Shown: positions 33,066 to 42,593, counted from the first letter of the stretch. The stretch is 59,094 bases of DNA from Bacillota bacterium (GCA_030057555.1 JASGUU010000070.1:1-59094); one strand, 5' to 3'. Translations and numbers: made by a program. Notes: generated by a model not told the origin, from the sequence alone.

Positions 33066-36000
33066 TTAATGACCATATCCCATGAGCGCCCGCAGCAGTT
33101 CCTCCGCTGTCACCTCTGGCAGATCCAGCCTCCCGAGTGTGTCAAGGTTCATCAGAATCAGGCGCTCCCAGGCACTGCGGACCGGATCGTCGGCCGCGGC
33201 CGCCTCGATGATGCCGTCTTCTGTCAGCCGCCGCAGCGTGGCGTCGCTCTCGTCGCCGCCAGGTGCCGCGACGGTCCCGGGTGTCGCCGCTCCGTCAAGC
33301 ACGACTACACTCCGGCCGACGCGCACGACGGCAAGCAGGCCAAGGATACGGGTCGTGACGAAACTGTCAATCATCTGGGCGGGCAGCGCGGTGGCGAAAG
33401 GGACTTCGCCAGCAGCCTGACGCCCGGCCGCCGCAAGCAGCAGCCCGGTCAGATCGGCTACGCGGCCGCCCTGGAGCAGGGCCCACCACTGCCAGTCCGT
33501 ATGGCCGGCGGTCGGGAAGCCGGCCAGCAGCGGGTGTTCGGGGCGCACGAGCAGGCCATAGGTGCCGACCTGCCGCTTCATATTGGGATTCCAGAACGTC
33601 GTGGTGAAGACGGCCGGCAGCGCCCGAACGTCAGGATCGGCGGCGAAGCGGAAGCGGATGCGCGGTTCGTGGTCGAGGGCGGCGGCGAGGTCGGCAAGCG
33701 AATCGACGGTGATGCTCTCAGCCGCGGGTGCCGCGGGAGAAGCGGTGGGGAAGAACCAGAGCGGCCAGCTGTTCTCGACGAGGACGGGTTCACCGTCGGG
33801 TGCTGTGGCGCTGAGCCTGAGTTCGAGAGTGAGAGCGCGCGGCGCAGACCAGGCCGGCCAGTGCTGCCAGGCGATCTCGGCGAGATCGGCAGGTCCTGTG
33901 ACCACGAGCGGCTCGGCGAGTGCGAGCTGTCCGCCGGCGATGGCTGCCCCTGTCGCCTGATCGACGAGGCGCCAGCCGAGCCCTGCGCCCGTCAATGCCG
34001 TGCCGGTGTAGTCCGCCAGCTGAACGGTGACGGCGAGGACACTGCGCTCGGTCAGGATGTAGTCGGCAAAGCGTGCCAGCAGCACCCGGTCGCCACAGAA
34101 GCGGCGGTGGGCGGCGGGGGAGAGGAGGTTCTTTGTCTGCCAGAAGGCATTGAGCAGCCCCACCGTGGACGTGCCCTGCCCGGGATAGTCGAAGAGACGC
34201 AGCTCCTGGAAGCCCGACAATCGCTCCGAGCGCAGGCAGGTCTCGAGTTCCGCCTTCATGAGCCGTGCACTCAGTGCCCCCGATGCCGTCACATAGTCGC
34301 TGCTGAGGCCCAGCTGACCGTGTGCCCGGAGCCGCTCGCGGATCGAGGCCAGGTTCGTCGCCTCAAGGACGCCGGTGTAGTGTGGGATTTCGCGCACATC
34401 CGGAAAGACAGCCCACTGGCCGAGCTCATGTGCCACGAAGACCGCCTCCGTGCCCGTGAGCCCCTCGTCGTAGCTGTGGAGGGAGTTCGGGCGCCGGCGG
34501 CACCAGCGCGAGGTCAGCCGTGGATCCGATCCGCCCCAGCGAATGCCGGCGAGAAAGCCGTCCTCCGCACTCTCGTACTGGAACCAGCTGCCGTTGCAGA
34601 GCCAGCTCGCGCGGCGCTGTTCCCCGCGCGGTGTCCATGAACTGACGTAGAAGTCGTCAGGGCGGCCCGCGGTCCAGGGGTGACTCGTCGCCGTGTAGAG
34701 CTGTCTCGGATCTGTTGTCTGCGCGTAGGCGACGCGTGCGGCCAGCACCGCTCCATGTGCCTCAAATACCTGTCTGTTCGATGTTACGAGCTGCTCGTTG
34801 CCCATGCTGGCGAACGCAAAGCTCGCATGGCTCCCATATTCCCGCAGCAGTGCCTCCAGCGAGCGGTCGAGGAAGTCGCGCTCGGCAGCCGTCTCTTCAC
34901 GCTCGGGGCAGGAGGAGCCGGGCAGCTCGGCCTGCAGCAGGATGCCGAGGCGGTCGGCGGCGGCCAAGGCCGCCGCCGGCGGGCACCAGGAATGGAAGCG
35001 GATGTGGTTCAGCCCGTAGTCGCGGACTGTGCTCAGGGTGCGCTCCCACCAGGCCTCGTCCATCGCCGGTGCGAGTGTCAGCGGGAAGGTGTGGTCTTCG
35101 AGTGTGCCGCGCAGGAAAATGCGCCGGCCGTTGAGCAGGAGACGGTGGCCGTCAGCGCAAAGTTCGCGGGCGCCAAAGATGAGCTCGTGGTGCTGCGGGG
35201 GCATGGCGTGTAATGGCGACGTCAGTGACAGCTCGAGCCGGTAGAGGCAGGGCTCGCGATCCGACCAGGGCCGCAGCCTGACAGCCAGGTCGAGTGGCAG
35301 GCGCAGCCGGGATTCCCTGCCGGCCTCCAGACTGACAGCCTGCTGTCCGGTGCCTCCGCCTGTGCCGCCGTCGAGCGCCGCGATGGTCCATTGGAGGAGG
35401 AGCATCCGGTCCGCCGCCTCGCTGTTGACCAGCTCGAGTTCCAGCATGGCTTCGGACTGATCCGGCAGTGCGTGGATGTCCAGATGGCGGATGAACTGCC
35501 GTTCGCGCACTTCGAGCTCCACGCGCCCGATCGCGCCGCACCAGTTGGTATCCATCAGGAAGAGAGTGTGGTGGCCGCCGATATGGAGCCACATTTTCTC
35601 CGAACGCGCACTCGAGAGATCACGGTGACGCTGGGCCGCCGCGTCTGCGGCTTCGGGTGCGGGCGGACGCAGCTCGGGATCCGGGTCATCAGGCAACAGA
35701 AGCAGGTCCGCCTCCGCCTCACTGTACCAGGGTCTGGCGCTGTTGCTGTTGTCGAAGACGAGAAGCAGTTCGTGTTCGTCCGCCGGCAGACCGGCGGGCA
35801 GCTCATAGACATGCGGCGCGTTCAGCAGATCACAGCTGCCTGCCCGGACTCCATCGATGAAGAGGGCACTCGTCCAGCAGACACGCTCGAAACGGAACGC
35901 GAGCGGCCTGTTGGCCGCTGCATCGCCGATGTCAATCGTGCGCCGCAGCCAGAGGCGACCCATGAATTCGCGACGGCGATGCAGGTTTTTGAGGATTTCA

Positions 36001-36176
36001 CGTGGCTCGAGCGCGAGTCCGATACGATTGGAATCCGTTGTGCCCGGCAGTTCGAAGGGGCAGCTCGGAAGCCGGGCATCGAGCTCGGCCACGGTGGGTG
36101 CCTTCTCCATGGAGAAATGTTTCATCAGGTCGGGCCAGGCCTGCCAGTTGCCGGAAAGGTCGATGATGTCTGCCAT
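33066..36176 (-). CDS. Glycoside hydrolase family 2-like enzyme
   Basis: GH2-type retaining glycosidase of 1036 aa. The sugar-binding domain occupies about residues 1-200, an immunoglobulin-like domain follows, and the barrel starts near L-L-N-G-R-R-I-F-L-R-G-T. The acid/base Glu is in S-M-G-N-E-Q and the nucleophile candidate is in A-H-E-L-G-Q-W. The long C-terminal part (about 750-1036) is beta-rich and unassigned. Beta-galactosidase, beta-mannosidase or beta-glucuronidase activity cannot be told apart. The start at 36176 is chosen because GAGGAG precedes it; longer frames lack a ribosome site. No signal peptide. Confidence 0.85.
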   Translation of the reverse strand: MADIIDLSGNWQAWPDLMKHFSMEKAPTVAELDARLPSCPFELPGTTDSNRIGLALEPREILKNLHRRREFMGRLWLRRTIDIGDAAANRPLAFRFERVCWTSALFIDGVRAGSCDLLNAPHVYELPAGLPADEHELLLVFDNSNSARPWYSEAEADLLLLPDDPDPELRPPAPEAADAAAQRHRDLSSARSEKMWLHIGGHHTLFLMDTNWCGAIGRVELEVRERQFIRHLDIHALPDQSEAMLELELVNSEAADRMLLLQWTIAALDGGTGGGTGQQAVSLEAGRESRLRLPLDLAVRLRPWSDREPCLYRLELSLTSPLHAMPPQHHELIFGARELCADGHRLLLNGRRIFLRGTLEDHTFPLTLAPAMDEAWWERTLSTVRDYGLNHIRFHSWCPPAAALAAADRLGILLQAELPGSSCPEREETAAERDFLDRSLEALLREYGSHASFAFASMGNEQLVTSNRQVFEAHGAVLAARVAYAQTTDPRQLYTATSHPWTAGRPDDFYVSSWTPRGEQRRASWLCNGSWFQYESAEDGFLAGIRWGGSDPRLTSRWCRRRPNSLHSYDEGLTGTEAVFVAHELGQWAVFPDVREIPHYTGVLEATNLASIRERLRAHGQLGLSSDYVTASGALSARLMKAELETCLRSERLSGFQELRLFDYPGQGTSTVGLLNAFWQTKNLLSPAAHRRFCGDRVLLARFADYILTERSVLAVTVQLADYTGTALTGAGLGWRLVDQATGAAIAGGQLALAEPLVVTGPADLAEIAWQHWPAWSAPRALTLELRLSATAPDGEPVLVENSWPLWFFPTASPAAPAAESITVDSLADLAAALDHEPRIRFRFAADPDVRALPAVFTTTFWNPNMKRQVGTYGLLVRPEHPLLAGFPTAGHTDWQWWALLQGGRVADLTGLLLAAAGRQAAGEVPFATALPAQMIDSFVTTRILGLLAVVRVGRSVVVLDGAATPGTVAAPGGDESDATLRRLTEDGIIEAAAADDPVRSAWERLILMNLDTLGRLDLPEVTAEELLRALMGYGH

Positions 36177-36356
36177 GGGATTCTCCTCGCTTGATCGGAG
36201 ATCGTGAGGCCGCTTCATGCGGGGGCTTGGTTCCGTCAACATCCTGTCACCGGCCGCGGCATCTCAGACGCAAAGGACCTGGTGCTGAGAGAGTAAAGGC
36301 GGTAAGTCGTGACCTGAGACTCGAGAAGTGCCCCGGAATGGAGATACGGCCCTGAT

Positions 36357-36455
36357 AACTGGTTCCAGCATGGCAAAAACCCAAGTTGTGACAGACAATC
36401 CTGTCACAACTCACAAAACGGTCCTGCCACAACAAAGCGAAGCGTAAAAATGGAG
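36357..36455. repeat. GTTGTGACAG hairpin repeat, copy 1
   Basis: Perfect 11-bp hairpin AGTTGTGACAG (36384-36394) / CTGTCACAACT (36401-36411), preceded by GGTTCCAGCATGGCAAAA and followed by a second C-CACAAC word. Related copies: 42594-42706 and 58895-58926. Confidence 0.7.
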
Positions 36456-36505
36456 CCCGGAGTTCGCCACTTGTACCTGCTTTCCAGTTCATTGTTTTTG
36501 AGCGC

Positions 36506-36769
36506 GGCCAAATTTTCCGTTCCTGCCCCGATGAGCGGGTACCAGCGGCTTTATTGTCCATCCCTGGTCAAATTTTCCGTTCCTGCCCCGATGAGCGGGC
36601 ACCAGCGTAATTTTTGTCCATCCCTGGCCAAATTTTCCGTTCCTGCCCCGATGAGCGGGCACCAGCGAATTTTTTGTCCATCCCTGGCCAAATTTTCCGC
36701 TCCTGCCCCGATTGGCGGGCACCAGCGAGATTTTGTTCCCCCCGTGGCCAAATACTCCGCCGGTGCCCG
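36506..36769. repeat. Tandem 60-bp repeat, about 4.4 copies
   Basis: The unit GGCCAAATTTTCCG...CCTGCCCCGATGAGCGGGC...ACCAGCG...TTTGTCCATCCCTG recurs exactly every 60 bp, with small changes around TCCAT and the A/T stretch and a degenerate last copy. TGCCC/GGGCA in each unit can form a short hairpin. Because 60 is divisible by three, frames on both strands stay open and produce repeat peptides; there is no ribosome site, so this is treated as non-coding. It fills the gap between the Gfo/Idh gene and the GH2 gene. Confidence 0.9.
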
Positions 36770-36865
36770 CCAATACACAGAATCAGTTAATCGGGTCAAT
36801 CCTGGCGAACCAGCCAGGCCACGAAACCATACGGTCCGCGCCCCGCATCCCCGCCACCCGCCGGC

Positions 36866-37846
36866 CTACTCGAACGCGACGATCGTCTGATCCCGATCCG
36901 AAACGTAGGCCTGCTCGAGCAGGTTGGTCAGCGCCTCGCCCTCGGCGGTGCCAAAGGGAATCGGACTGTCGTTCAGGATGCCGTCAAACCAGAGGGCCAT
37001 GGTGCTTTTCATGGGCTTCGGCAGAGCGGCCGGGATCACCCAGCCATCGACGCCGAGCTTCTTCGAGCGCAGCTTGACCACGCCGTCCGTCATGACCAGT
37101 GCGCCCTCGGTGCCGAGCAGCTCGGTGCAGCCACCCGACCACGGCGTCACGAAGCCCGTCTCGAGCACGGCGATCGCACCGTTCTCGAACTCCACCACGG
37201 ACACGGCGTTGTCATCGACATCGTTCAGAGCATAGCTGTTGTTGAACATCGAGGTGATGCGCTTCGGCTTTCCGAGCAGCCAGGCCGCCGTGTACATCGG
37301 ATGGCAGCCGAGGTCCATCATGGCGCCGCCGCCGGCCTTCTCGACGTCGTACCAGTAGTCCGGCAGCCAGCCACCCGAAGAACCGTCGTGGGCGGAGCGC
37401 AGGCGCAGAAACTTGACCTCGCCGAGCAGTCCCTCCGCCAGCACCTTTTTGGCGTACTGGACAAAAGGCGATGTCAGCTGCGGATGCGAAATCGCGAACT
37501 TCACGCCGTTCTTCTCCACCGCCGCCGTGATCTCGCGGCACTCAGCCAGGGTCGGCGCCATGGCCTTCTCGGTGAAGATATGCTTCCCGGCGTTGGCGGC
37601 CGCGACCATGACATCGCGGTGGTCGCTGGTCGGCGTGTCGATGACAACGGCGTCGACATCCTCACGGGCGAGGCAGGCGGCGAGGTCGGCCTCGAAGTCG
37701 ACACCCAGTTCTTCGGCCCAGGCACGGCCGCGCCGGGCATCCTCATCCCAGACGCAGGTGATTTTGGCGACACCGGAGTTCTGTACATCACGGGCATAGC
37801 CCTCGGCGTGTACGTGCCACTTTGACAGCATGGCAACACGAATCAA
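36866..37846 (-). CDS. Gfo/Idh/MocA family oxidoreductase (second of two)
   Basis: NAD(P)-dependent sugar oxidoreductase of 326 aa. The N-terminal Rossmann domain has an atypical first loop (M-L-S-K-W-H-V-H in place of G-x-G-x-x-G), as in some family members. F-T-E-K-A-M carries the E-K motif and D-L-G-C-H-P-M-Y the catalytic His. It probably oxidises a sugar or inositol-like hydroxyl. The TTG start at 37846 is fixed by GGGAGG 8 nt upstream; no ATG fits. It follows a paralogue on the same strand. Confidence 0.87.
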   Translation of the reverse strand: MIRVAMLSKWHVHAEGYARDVQNSGVAKITCVWDEDARRGRAWAEELGVDFEADLAACLAREDVDAVVIDTPTSDHRDVMVAAANAGKHIFTEKAMAPTLAECREITAAVEKNGVKFAISHPQLTSPFVQYAKKVLAEGLLGEVKFLRLRSAHDGSSGGWLPDYWYDVEKAGGGAMMDLGCHPMYTAAWLLGKPKRITSMFNNSYALNDVDDNAVSVVEFENGAIAVLETGFVTPWSGGCTELLGTEGALVMTDGVVKLRSKKLGVDGWVIPAALPKPMKSTMALWFDGILNDSPIPFGTAEGEALTNLLEQAYVSDRDQTIVAFE

Positions 37847-37965
37847 TTCATTTTCCTCCCATCATGGACTGCCCATAACGGCAGCCCGACCTGCCGCAGC
37901 TCAACGCTCATTCGGGCGGGCAGGCGCTGCGGCAGCTGCGCCCACCCGGCCTGCAGCCCATTTCC

Positions 37966-39063
37966 CTAAATCTCCGGGATGTCGATCACGACCTCACGCC
38001 CCAGCATGGCCGAGCGGTAGATGCCGTCGCAGATGGCCTGATTCATCAGGATCTCCTCGCCGGGCACCGGCGCCGGGCCGCCCTCCAGAATGGCATCGCA
38101 GAACGCCCGCATCTTCTGGTCGAAGATGTTGTCGAACTGCGGCCTGGCATAGGCGTTGAACGGATACGACGGCAGCACGAAGCTGTCGGTATGCATGCCG
38201 TTGACATCGGTAAAGTACATGACGCGCGACGGCAGGTCGGCACGCTTTGTCGGGCTGTTCAGGATCTTGATGCCGCCCTCGGTGCCCAGCCAGAGCGTGT
38301 CGCCGAGCGAATCGGCATGCATGGCCCAGGACTGCTTGAAGACGAAGGTGATGTCCCCCTCGAGCCTGACGAAGGCCACCGAGAAGTCATCCACCTGGAA
38401 GTTCTCGGGATCCGGCCAGTACTTGGGATTCGTGCCGAAGTGGTTCGTCGCCATCGCCGAGACCGTCAGGGGCTTCGGATAGCCAACCGCATGCAGGCAC
38501 TCGTCGATCGAGTAGCAGCCGATGTCGCCGAGACAGCCATAGCCGGCCTTTGACGCATCAACGAAGGTTCCCGCCGGAATCCCGCGCCGCCGCCCGCCGC
38601 CGGACTGGATGTAATAAACCTTGCCCAGAGCGCCCGAACCGATGATGTCATCGACCTTCTGGCGCATGTAGTCATAGCGCGGCTGGAAGCCGATCGTCAG
38701 CATCTTCCCGCTCTTCCGCGAAGCGCGCACCATGTCGACACCCTCCTGGAGTGTGAACGACATCGGCTTTTCGCAGAGCACATGCACGCCCGCCTCCAGC
38801 GCTGCAATCGCGCACTCGGCATGGGTGGTGTTGTAGGTGCAGACACTGACACCGTCCAGCTCGACATTGGCGAGCATCTCGGCGGCGCTCTCAAACGCCT
38901 CGGCCTCCGTCAGTTCATGGCGGTCGAGGAAGTCCCGCGCCTTCCCGGGCACAATATCCGCTCCGGCGACGACCTCGACATCCTCGAACTGCGCATAGCC
39001 GTGCATGTGTGCCCCGGCGATGCCGCCCGTCCCGATGATTCCGATACGCAGTTTCCGTTCCAT
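37966..39063 (-). CDS. Gfo/Idh/MocA family oxidoreductase (first of two)
   Basis: NAD(P)-dependent oxidoreductase of 365 aa. The dinucleotide loop G-I-I-G-T-G-G-I-A-G-A is canonical, C-E-K-P-M supplies the catalytic Lys, and G-D-I-G-C-Y-S-I-D-E replaces the usual D-x-G-x-H, so the typical His is not in place (Tyr follows Cys). It lies 51 bp after the GH38 gene and 119 bp before the second Gfo/Idh gene. The pair may carry out oxidation and reduction around a 3-keto sugar, a scheme known for such gene pairs. AGGAGG precedes the ATG. Confidence 0.88.
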   Translation of the reverse strand: MERKLRIGIIGTGGIAGAHMHGYAQFEDVEVVAGADIVPGKARDFLDRHELTEAEAFESAAEMLANVELDGVSVCTYNTTHAECAIAALEAGVHVLCEKPMSFTLQEGVDMVRASRKSGKMLTIGFQPRYDYMRQKVDDIIGSGALGKVYYIQSGGGRRRGIPAGTFVDASKAGYGCLGDIGCYSIDECLHAVGYPKPLTVSAMATNHFGTNPKYWPDPENFQVDDFSVAFVRLEGDITFVFKQSWAMHADSLGDTLWLGTEGGIKILNSPTKRADLPSRVMYFTDVNGMHTDSFVLPSYPFNAYARPQFDNIFDQKMRAFCDAILEGGPAPVPGEEILMNQAICDGIYRSAMLGREVVIDIPEI

Positions 39064-39114
39064 TTCATCCCTCCTGCAGGATCTGGATCGATTGTTGACC
39101 CGGCAGCCGCCGCG

Positions 39115-41739
39115 TCACAGGCCCTCCGTCAACGTACACTCGGTCAAAGTCCGCCCGGCGCTGTCCAGCAGGAAGCTGCGAATGGCAAAGGGCTCAAACT
39201 CCACCGTCTCCCGCAGACCGAGCGCCGCCATTTCCACGACGGCCGTCTGGCGTTCACCGCTGCCCTCATGCAGGCGCAAAATGAATTTTGTCTGCTCCTC
39301 AGCTGTCCTGTCGGCCTGCTCCTCGGCAAGCTTCAACGCACTCATTGTAATGGATGGATTGTCAATTGTGAGGAAAGTTTCAGAAACCACTGCCGGAGCC
39401 TCCCCGACCGTGTCATAGGCCTCCCGCCCGAGCGGTCGGAAGGGCACCGCGCAGATGCCCTCGTTGAAGCACTGCGCCAGCTGGTCCACCCGCCGTCCGA
39501 GCGCCACGGCCTCGCCGCCCACGATACGGAAGGCGAAGTGCCGCCGTCCCTGCTCCATCCTGGGTGCCCACTGATCTGCACTGTAGGCCGGCTCCATCAG
39601 ATCCGACGCCGTATAGCCCGCCGAGCGCAGCAGCGTCAGCTCCAGGCTGCCATCACGCCAGCTCACCCCGTGCGTGCCGCGGTTGAGCACCGCCAGCGCC
39701 TCGCCATCAGCCCGCTCGGCCATGACCCACTTCTGGTGCACATCCTCGCGTCCGTCCATGAACATCCGGTCGCGCCCGAACATGATCTGTCCCCAGAGTT
39801 CGGCCGCCTCGCCGCCCGCGAGCGGCAGGCCGAGTTTCAGCGTCTGCTCCGGCTCACGGAAATCGACGACGAGCTCGAGATCAATGTAGCTGCCGCGCTT
39901 CGGGAGAATATAGCGAATAAGCGCGCGGGAATGCTGGCAGGCAAAGACCGCCTCCACGACCGTCCGCACCGCCCCGTCCTCGATGACCCGGATCGGCTGG
40001 ATCACACGCCCGACGAGGCCCGCGAAACGGGCGGTTTCATGCCCGTCGGCGAGGGCGAAGGGACGCCGCGCCTGCGAGTGGCTGCTGCCGATGCCCCAGG
40101 GGCTGTAGCCGTCGTCAACCGTAAACAGACCGCCGCCCGTCGGCGCGAGATACTCGACATCTCCGCTGCGGTAGCGGCTCATGAGGCCCGTCTCGAGGTC
40201 GATCGTGACCTCCATGTCATCACTGCGGAACGAGTACTCCCGCTCCCCCATGATCGGCTCGTAGCGCGGTCGGGCCGCAAGTGGCCGGAAGCTGAGGTCG
40301 CAGCGGCTGACCGACGAGGGTGCGAGATCGACCTCGACGACGACGCGCTTGCGCCAGTCGAGACTGAAGTTGCTCTCCTCCTTCTCCGCCTGGGTCGGCA
40401 GCGGCACGCCATTGATGCAGGCCTCGGGATAGAGGAAGAGATGCTCATGGCTCCAGTTCTGGCGCGGCATGCTGGTCTCGAAGACCACCGTGCCCCGATA
40501 CGGATACGGATGCGGATTGCAAAGCACCACCGTCGCCATATCCTGCGGCGCCGTCTCCAGCTCCTGCGACAGACAGAGCACCGCGGCGAGCTTCTCGCGC
40601 CGGACGATCTCGAGCCCGTGCCCGAGCCGCTGCAGCGTGTCTTCCTCGACGCCGGGCGTCCCCGTGCCGGGCAGGGCATCGTGGAACTCCGCGAAGATCA
40701 GGTCCCGCAGCGCCTCGCCAAACTGCTTCGCCGGATACGGACGCCCGTAGAGCAGCGTCGCCCGGCTCGCCAGCTTCTCGGTGCTGTAGAGCTCGTTTTC
40801 GAGCTCGCGGTGCTTCTGCTTGACCCGCACCTGCGTCGAGTAGCAGCCCTGGGACGTCGGATTCAGGTGGTGCCGGTACACGGTCAGCGCTTCGCTGTCA
40901 AGCGGCATGTCACCCGCCTCGCGTCCTTCGCGCCCGGCGACGAATTCCTTCAATTCGGCAAAGTAGGCATCCGGATCACTGTGGCGGATCTGTTCGCCTT
41001 CGCTCGAGCGGATGAGTTTGTCGAGATCGTCGAGGTCCGTGCGCGTCGGCCCGCCGCCGTGGTCGCCGACACCCCAGAGGAAGAGCCGGACACTGCGTGC
41101 CCCGGCCGGATCCACCTCCGGATGCGCCTGATGTGGCGGCCTCTCGAGCTCATGTCCCAGGAACATGCGCAGCTTGTCCGCCGCGAAGCCCCAGACCGAG
41201 TTGTAGCCCTCATGTGAGCGGTGCATGACAACCTGGCTGCCGGCGAGGCCACGCCACTCGAAGTCATGATCCGGGAAGGGGAAGGCCCCGGGTCCCGGAC
41301 GGTAGCTGAGATAGGCGTCGAAGCCGGCCTGCTCCAGGATCTGAATCAGGCCCAGCGAGTGGCCGAAGGCATCGAAGTTGCAGGCCGTCCGCGGCCTGAC
41401 ACCGAAGTGCTCCCTGAAAAAACCGAGGCCCAGAAGGATGTTCCTGACCATCGACTCGCCGCTTGGCATGTTGCAGTCCGGCTGCAGGTACCAGCCGCCC
41501 ATGATGCGCCAGCGCCCGGCTGCCACATGCGCCTGAATACGCCGGAACAGACCCGGCGTCAGCTCGCGGACCCACTCATAGAGCAGGGCCTCGTTGTGGC
41601 AGAACACGAAGTCCTCATATTCGTCGAGCAGGTCGCAGACGGTGTGGAAGGTCGAGATGGCTGCCGTACAGCCCTCCTCCCAGCGCCAGAGCCAGACGGG
41701 GTCGAGGTGGGCGTTGGCTACCAGATGAATCGATTTCAT
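39115..41739 (-). CDS. Glycoside hydrolase family 38 alpha-mannosidase-like
   Basis: Zinc-dependent retaining glycosidase of 874 aa that should release alpha-linked mannose or a related sugar. N-A-H-L-D-P-V-W-L-W carries zinc ligands H11 and D13, C-N-F-D-A-F-G-H-S carries nucleophile D123, and G-G-W-Y-L-Q-P-D follows the family pattern. The beta-sandwich C-terminal half is complete. Start at 41739 with AAGGA upstream. No signal peptide. It leads a three-gene set with two Gfo/Idh enzymes; upstream lies a broken regulator/transporter locus that probably once supplied its substrate. Confidence 0.92.
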   Translation of the reverse strand: MKSIHLVANAHLDPVWLWRWEEGCTAAISTFHTVCDLLDEYEDFVFCHNEALLYEWVRELTPGLFRRIQAHVAAGRWRIMGGWYLQPDCNMPSGESMVRNILLGLGFFREHFGVRPRTACNFDAFGHSLGLIQILEQAGFDAYLSYRPGPGAFPFPDHDFEWRGLAGSQVVMHRSHEGYNSVWGFAADKLRMFLGHELERPPHQAHPEVDPAGARSVRLFLWGVGDHGGGPTRTDLDDLDKLIRSSEGEQIRHSDPDAYFAELKEFVAGREGREAGDMPLDSEALTVYRHHLNPTSQGCYSTQVRVKQKHRELENELYSTEKLASRATLLYGRPYPAKQFGEALRDLIFAEFHDALPGTGTPGVEEDTLQRLGHGLEIVRREKLAAVLCLSQELETAPQDMATVVLCNPHPYPYRGTVVFETSMPRQNWSHEHLFLYPEACINGVPLPTQAEKEESNFSLDWRKRVVVEVDLAPSSVSRCDLSFRPLAARPRYEPIMGEREYSFRSDDMEVTIDLETGLMSRYRSGDVEYLAPTGGGLFTVDDGYSPWGIGSSHSQARRPFALADGHETARFAGLVGRVIQPIRVIEDGAVRTVVEAVFACQHSRALIRYILPKRGSYIDLELVVDFREPEQTLKLGLPLAGGEAAELWGQIMFGRDRMFMDGREDVHQKWVMAERADGEALAVLNRGTHGVSWRDGSLELTLLRSAGYTASDLMEPAYSADQWAPRMEQGRRHFAFRIVGGEAVALGRRVDQLAQCFNEGICAVPFRPLGREAYDTVGEAPAVVSETFLTIDNPSITMSALKLAEEQADRTAEEQTKFILRLHEGSGERQTAVVEMAALGLRETVEFEPFAIRSFLLDSAGRTLTECTLTEGL

Positions 41740-41765
41740 ACACAGTACATCCTTCCAGATAAGAT

Positions 41766-41812
41766 GATCCCCCGAAACCGCGCAGCCAGCCAAGTGGCAG
41801 TTCCGGGGGATC
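41766..41812 (-). terminator. Hairpin downstream of the broken solute-binding-protein gene
   Basis: GATCCCCCGAA (41766-41776) and TTCCGGGGGATC (41801-41812) form a stable stem. On the - strand it follows the solute-binding-protein stop by 25 bp and precedes the GH38 gene. The tail is only weakly T-rich, so it may be an attenuator between binding-protein and downstream genes. Confidence 0.55.
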
Positions 41813-41836
41813 CAGCGAGAGACTCAGGCTGACAGG

Positions 41837-41985
41837 TTAGTTTTGACTGCTGATAAAGTCATTCAGCTCGTCGATGGCCTCCGGCAGTTTGTCGATCTCG
41901 GCTTCGCCGTCCAGAATGGCATTGAAGGCGGGACTCCAGACCTTGTTGGCATCGTTGGCCCAGGGCCTGGAGGCCGGCCATCGAA
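41837..41985 (-). pseudogene. C-terminal fragment of a sugar ABC solute-binding protein
   Basis: The frame reads W-A-N-D-A-N-K-V-W-S-P-A-F then L-D-G-E-A-E-I-D-K-L and ends I-S-S-Q-N-stop at 41837-41839. This is the typical end of an extracellular solute-binding protein, with the aromatic/F-N-A-I-L-D-G pattern and amphipathic last helix. Only about 45 residues remain and there is no start; a GntR-like gene start is joined to it in a different frame. Confidence 0.65.
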
Positions 41986-42054
41986 GCTGTGATTCTGGAT
42001 ATCACGCAGCAGTTCGCGGTAGATTTGCTCGTAGAGAGGGAGATTCGTATTCAT
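41983..42054 (-). pseudogene. N-terminal fragment of a GntR family regulator
   Basis: ATG at 42054 starts M-N-T-N-L-P-L-Y-E-Q-I-Y-R-E-L-L-R-D-I, the start of a GntR winged-helix domain (P-L-Y-x-Q-I-x-x-x-I/L). After about 24 codons the frame turns into low-quality Pro/Thr sequence while another frame continues as the solute-binding-protein tail. The join lies near 41980-41995. A deletion removing the rest of the regulator and most of a transporter operon explains this best. Confidence 0.6.
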
Positions 42055-42593
42055 ATCGTTGCCTGCATGATGATACGTTCTTTTGAGAGTTCCTTTAAGT
42101 ATAGCTTTATCCGGGAGAGTCGGGAGCTTCAGGGTCTGCTTTTTCCCAAACTGCGTCTGACGGGATCATGGCATCCGTCCCCATTCGCCTGCACGAGGTC
42201 AATGAACAGTATGTAGCTTTGCATTCGTTTCATTACTTAACCTATGTGTTCCTGTACTCAGTGGCCATGCCAGGCATGCAGCCGGAGACTTGATAATGAG
42301 CTGCCGCACCAGTCACAATCATGAAGCAGGGTGAAAAAGGTCCGCTTTCACATGACCAGCATCTACCAGAAAACCCTGATCGGAGCGCGGATGATCGGAG
42401 CGCGGATGGAGCTGCTCGGCAGGCTGATCCCGCGTTCCTGACAGTTTTTTGACCTGTGGAATGAGATGTAGCCGAATGCCTGAAACACGTGCGTTTCGGA
42501 TATTTCACATTTCCAGCCCGGACGTCCGTCTGGCGAGGAGAACGGTTCCAGCAATAGAATCTGAACTTGATTCAATGAGCGAAAACACGCAAG
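42055..42593. other. AT-richer intergenic region, no gene seen
   Basis: Region upstream of the scar. The only clear structure is a 15-bp direct duplication (GATCGGAGCGCGGAT twice, 42379-42408). Frames on both strands are short and without ribosome sites. Confidence 0.4.

Noticed and set aside
36450-36890. 146-aa + strand protein with 20-residue repeats, and the matching - strand frames
   Set aside because: Open only because the DNA period is 60 bp; no ribosome site, and two strands are open at once.
38782-41217. 811-aa + strand frame opposite GH38
   Set aside because: Antisense shadow produced by high GC third positions; no start signal or domain.
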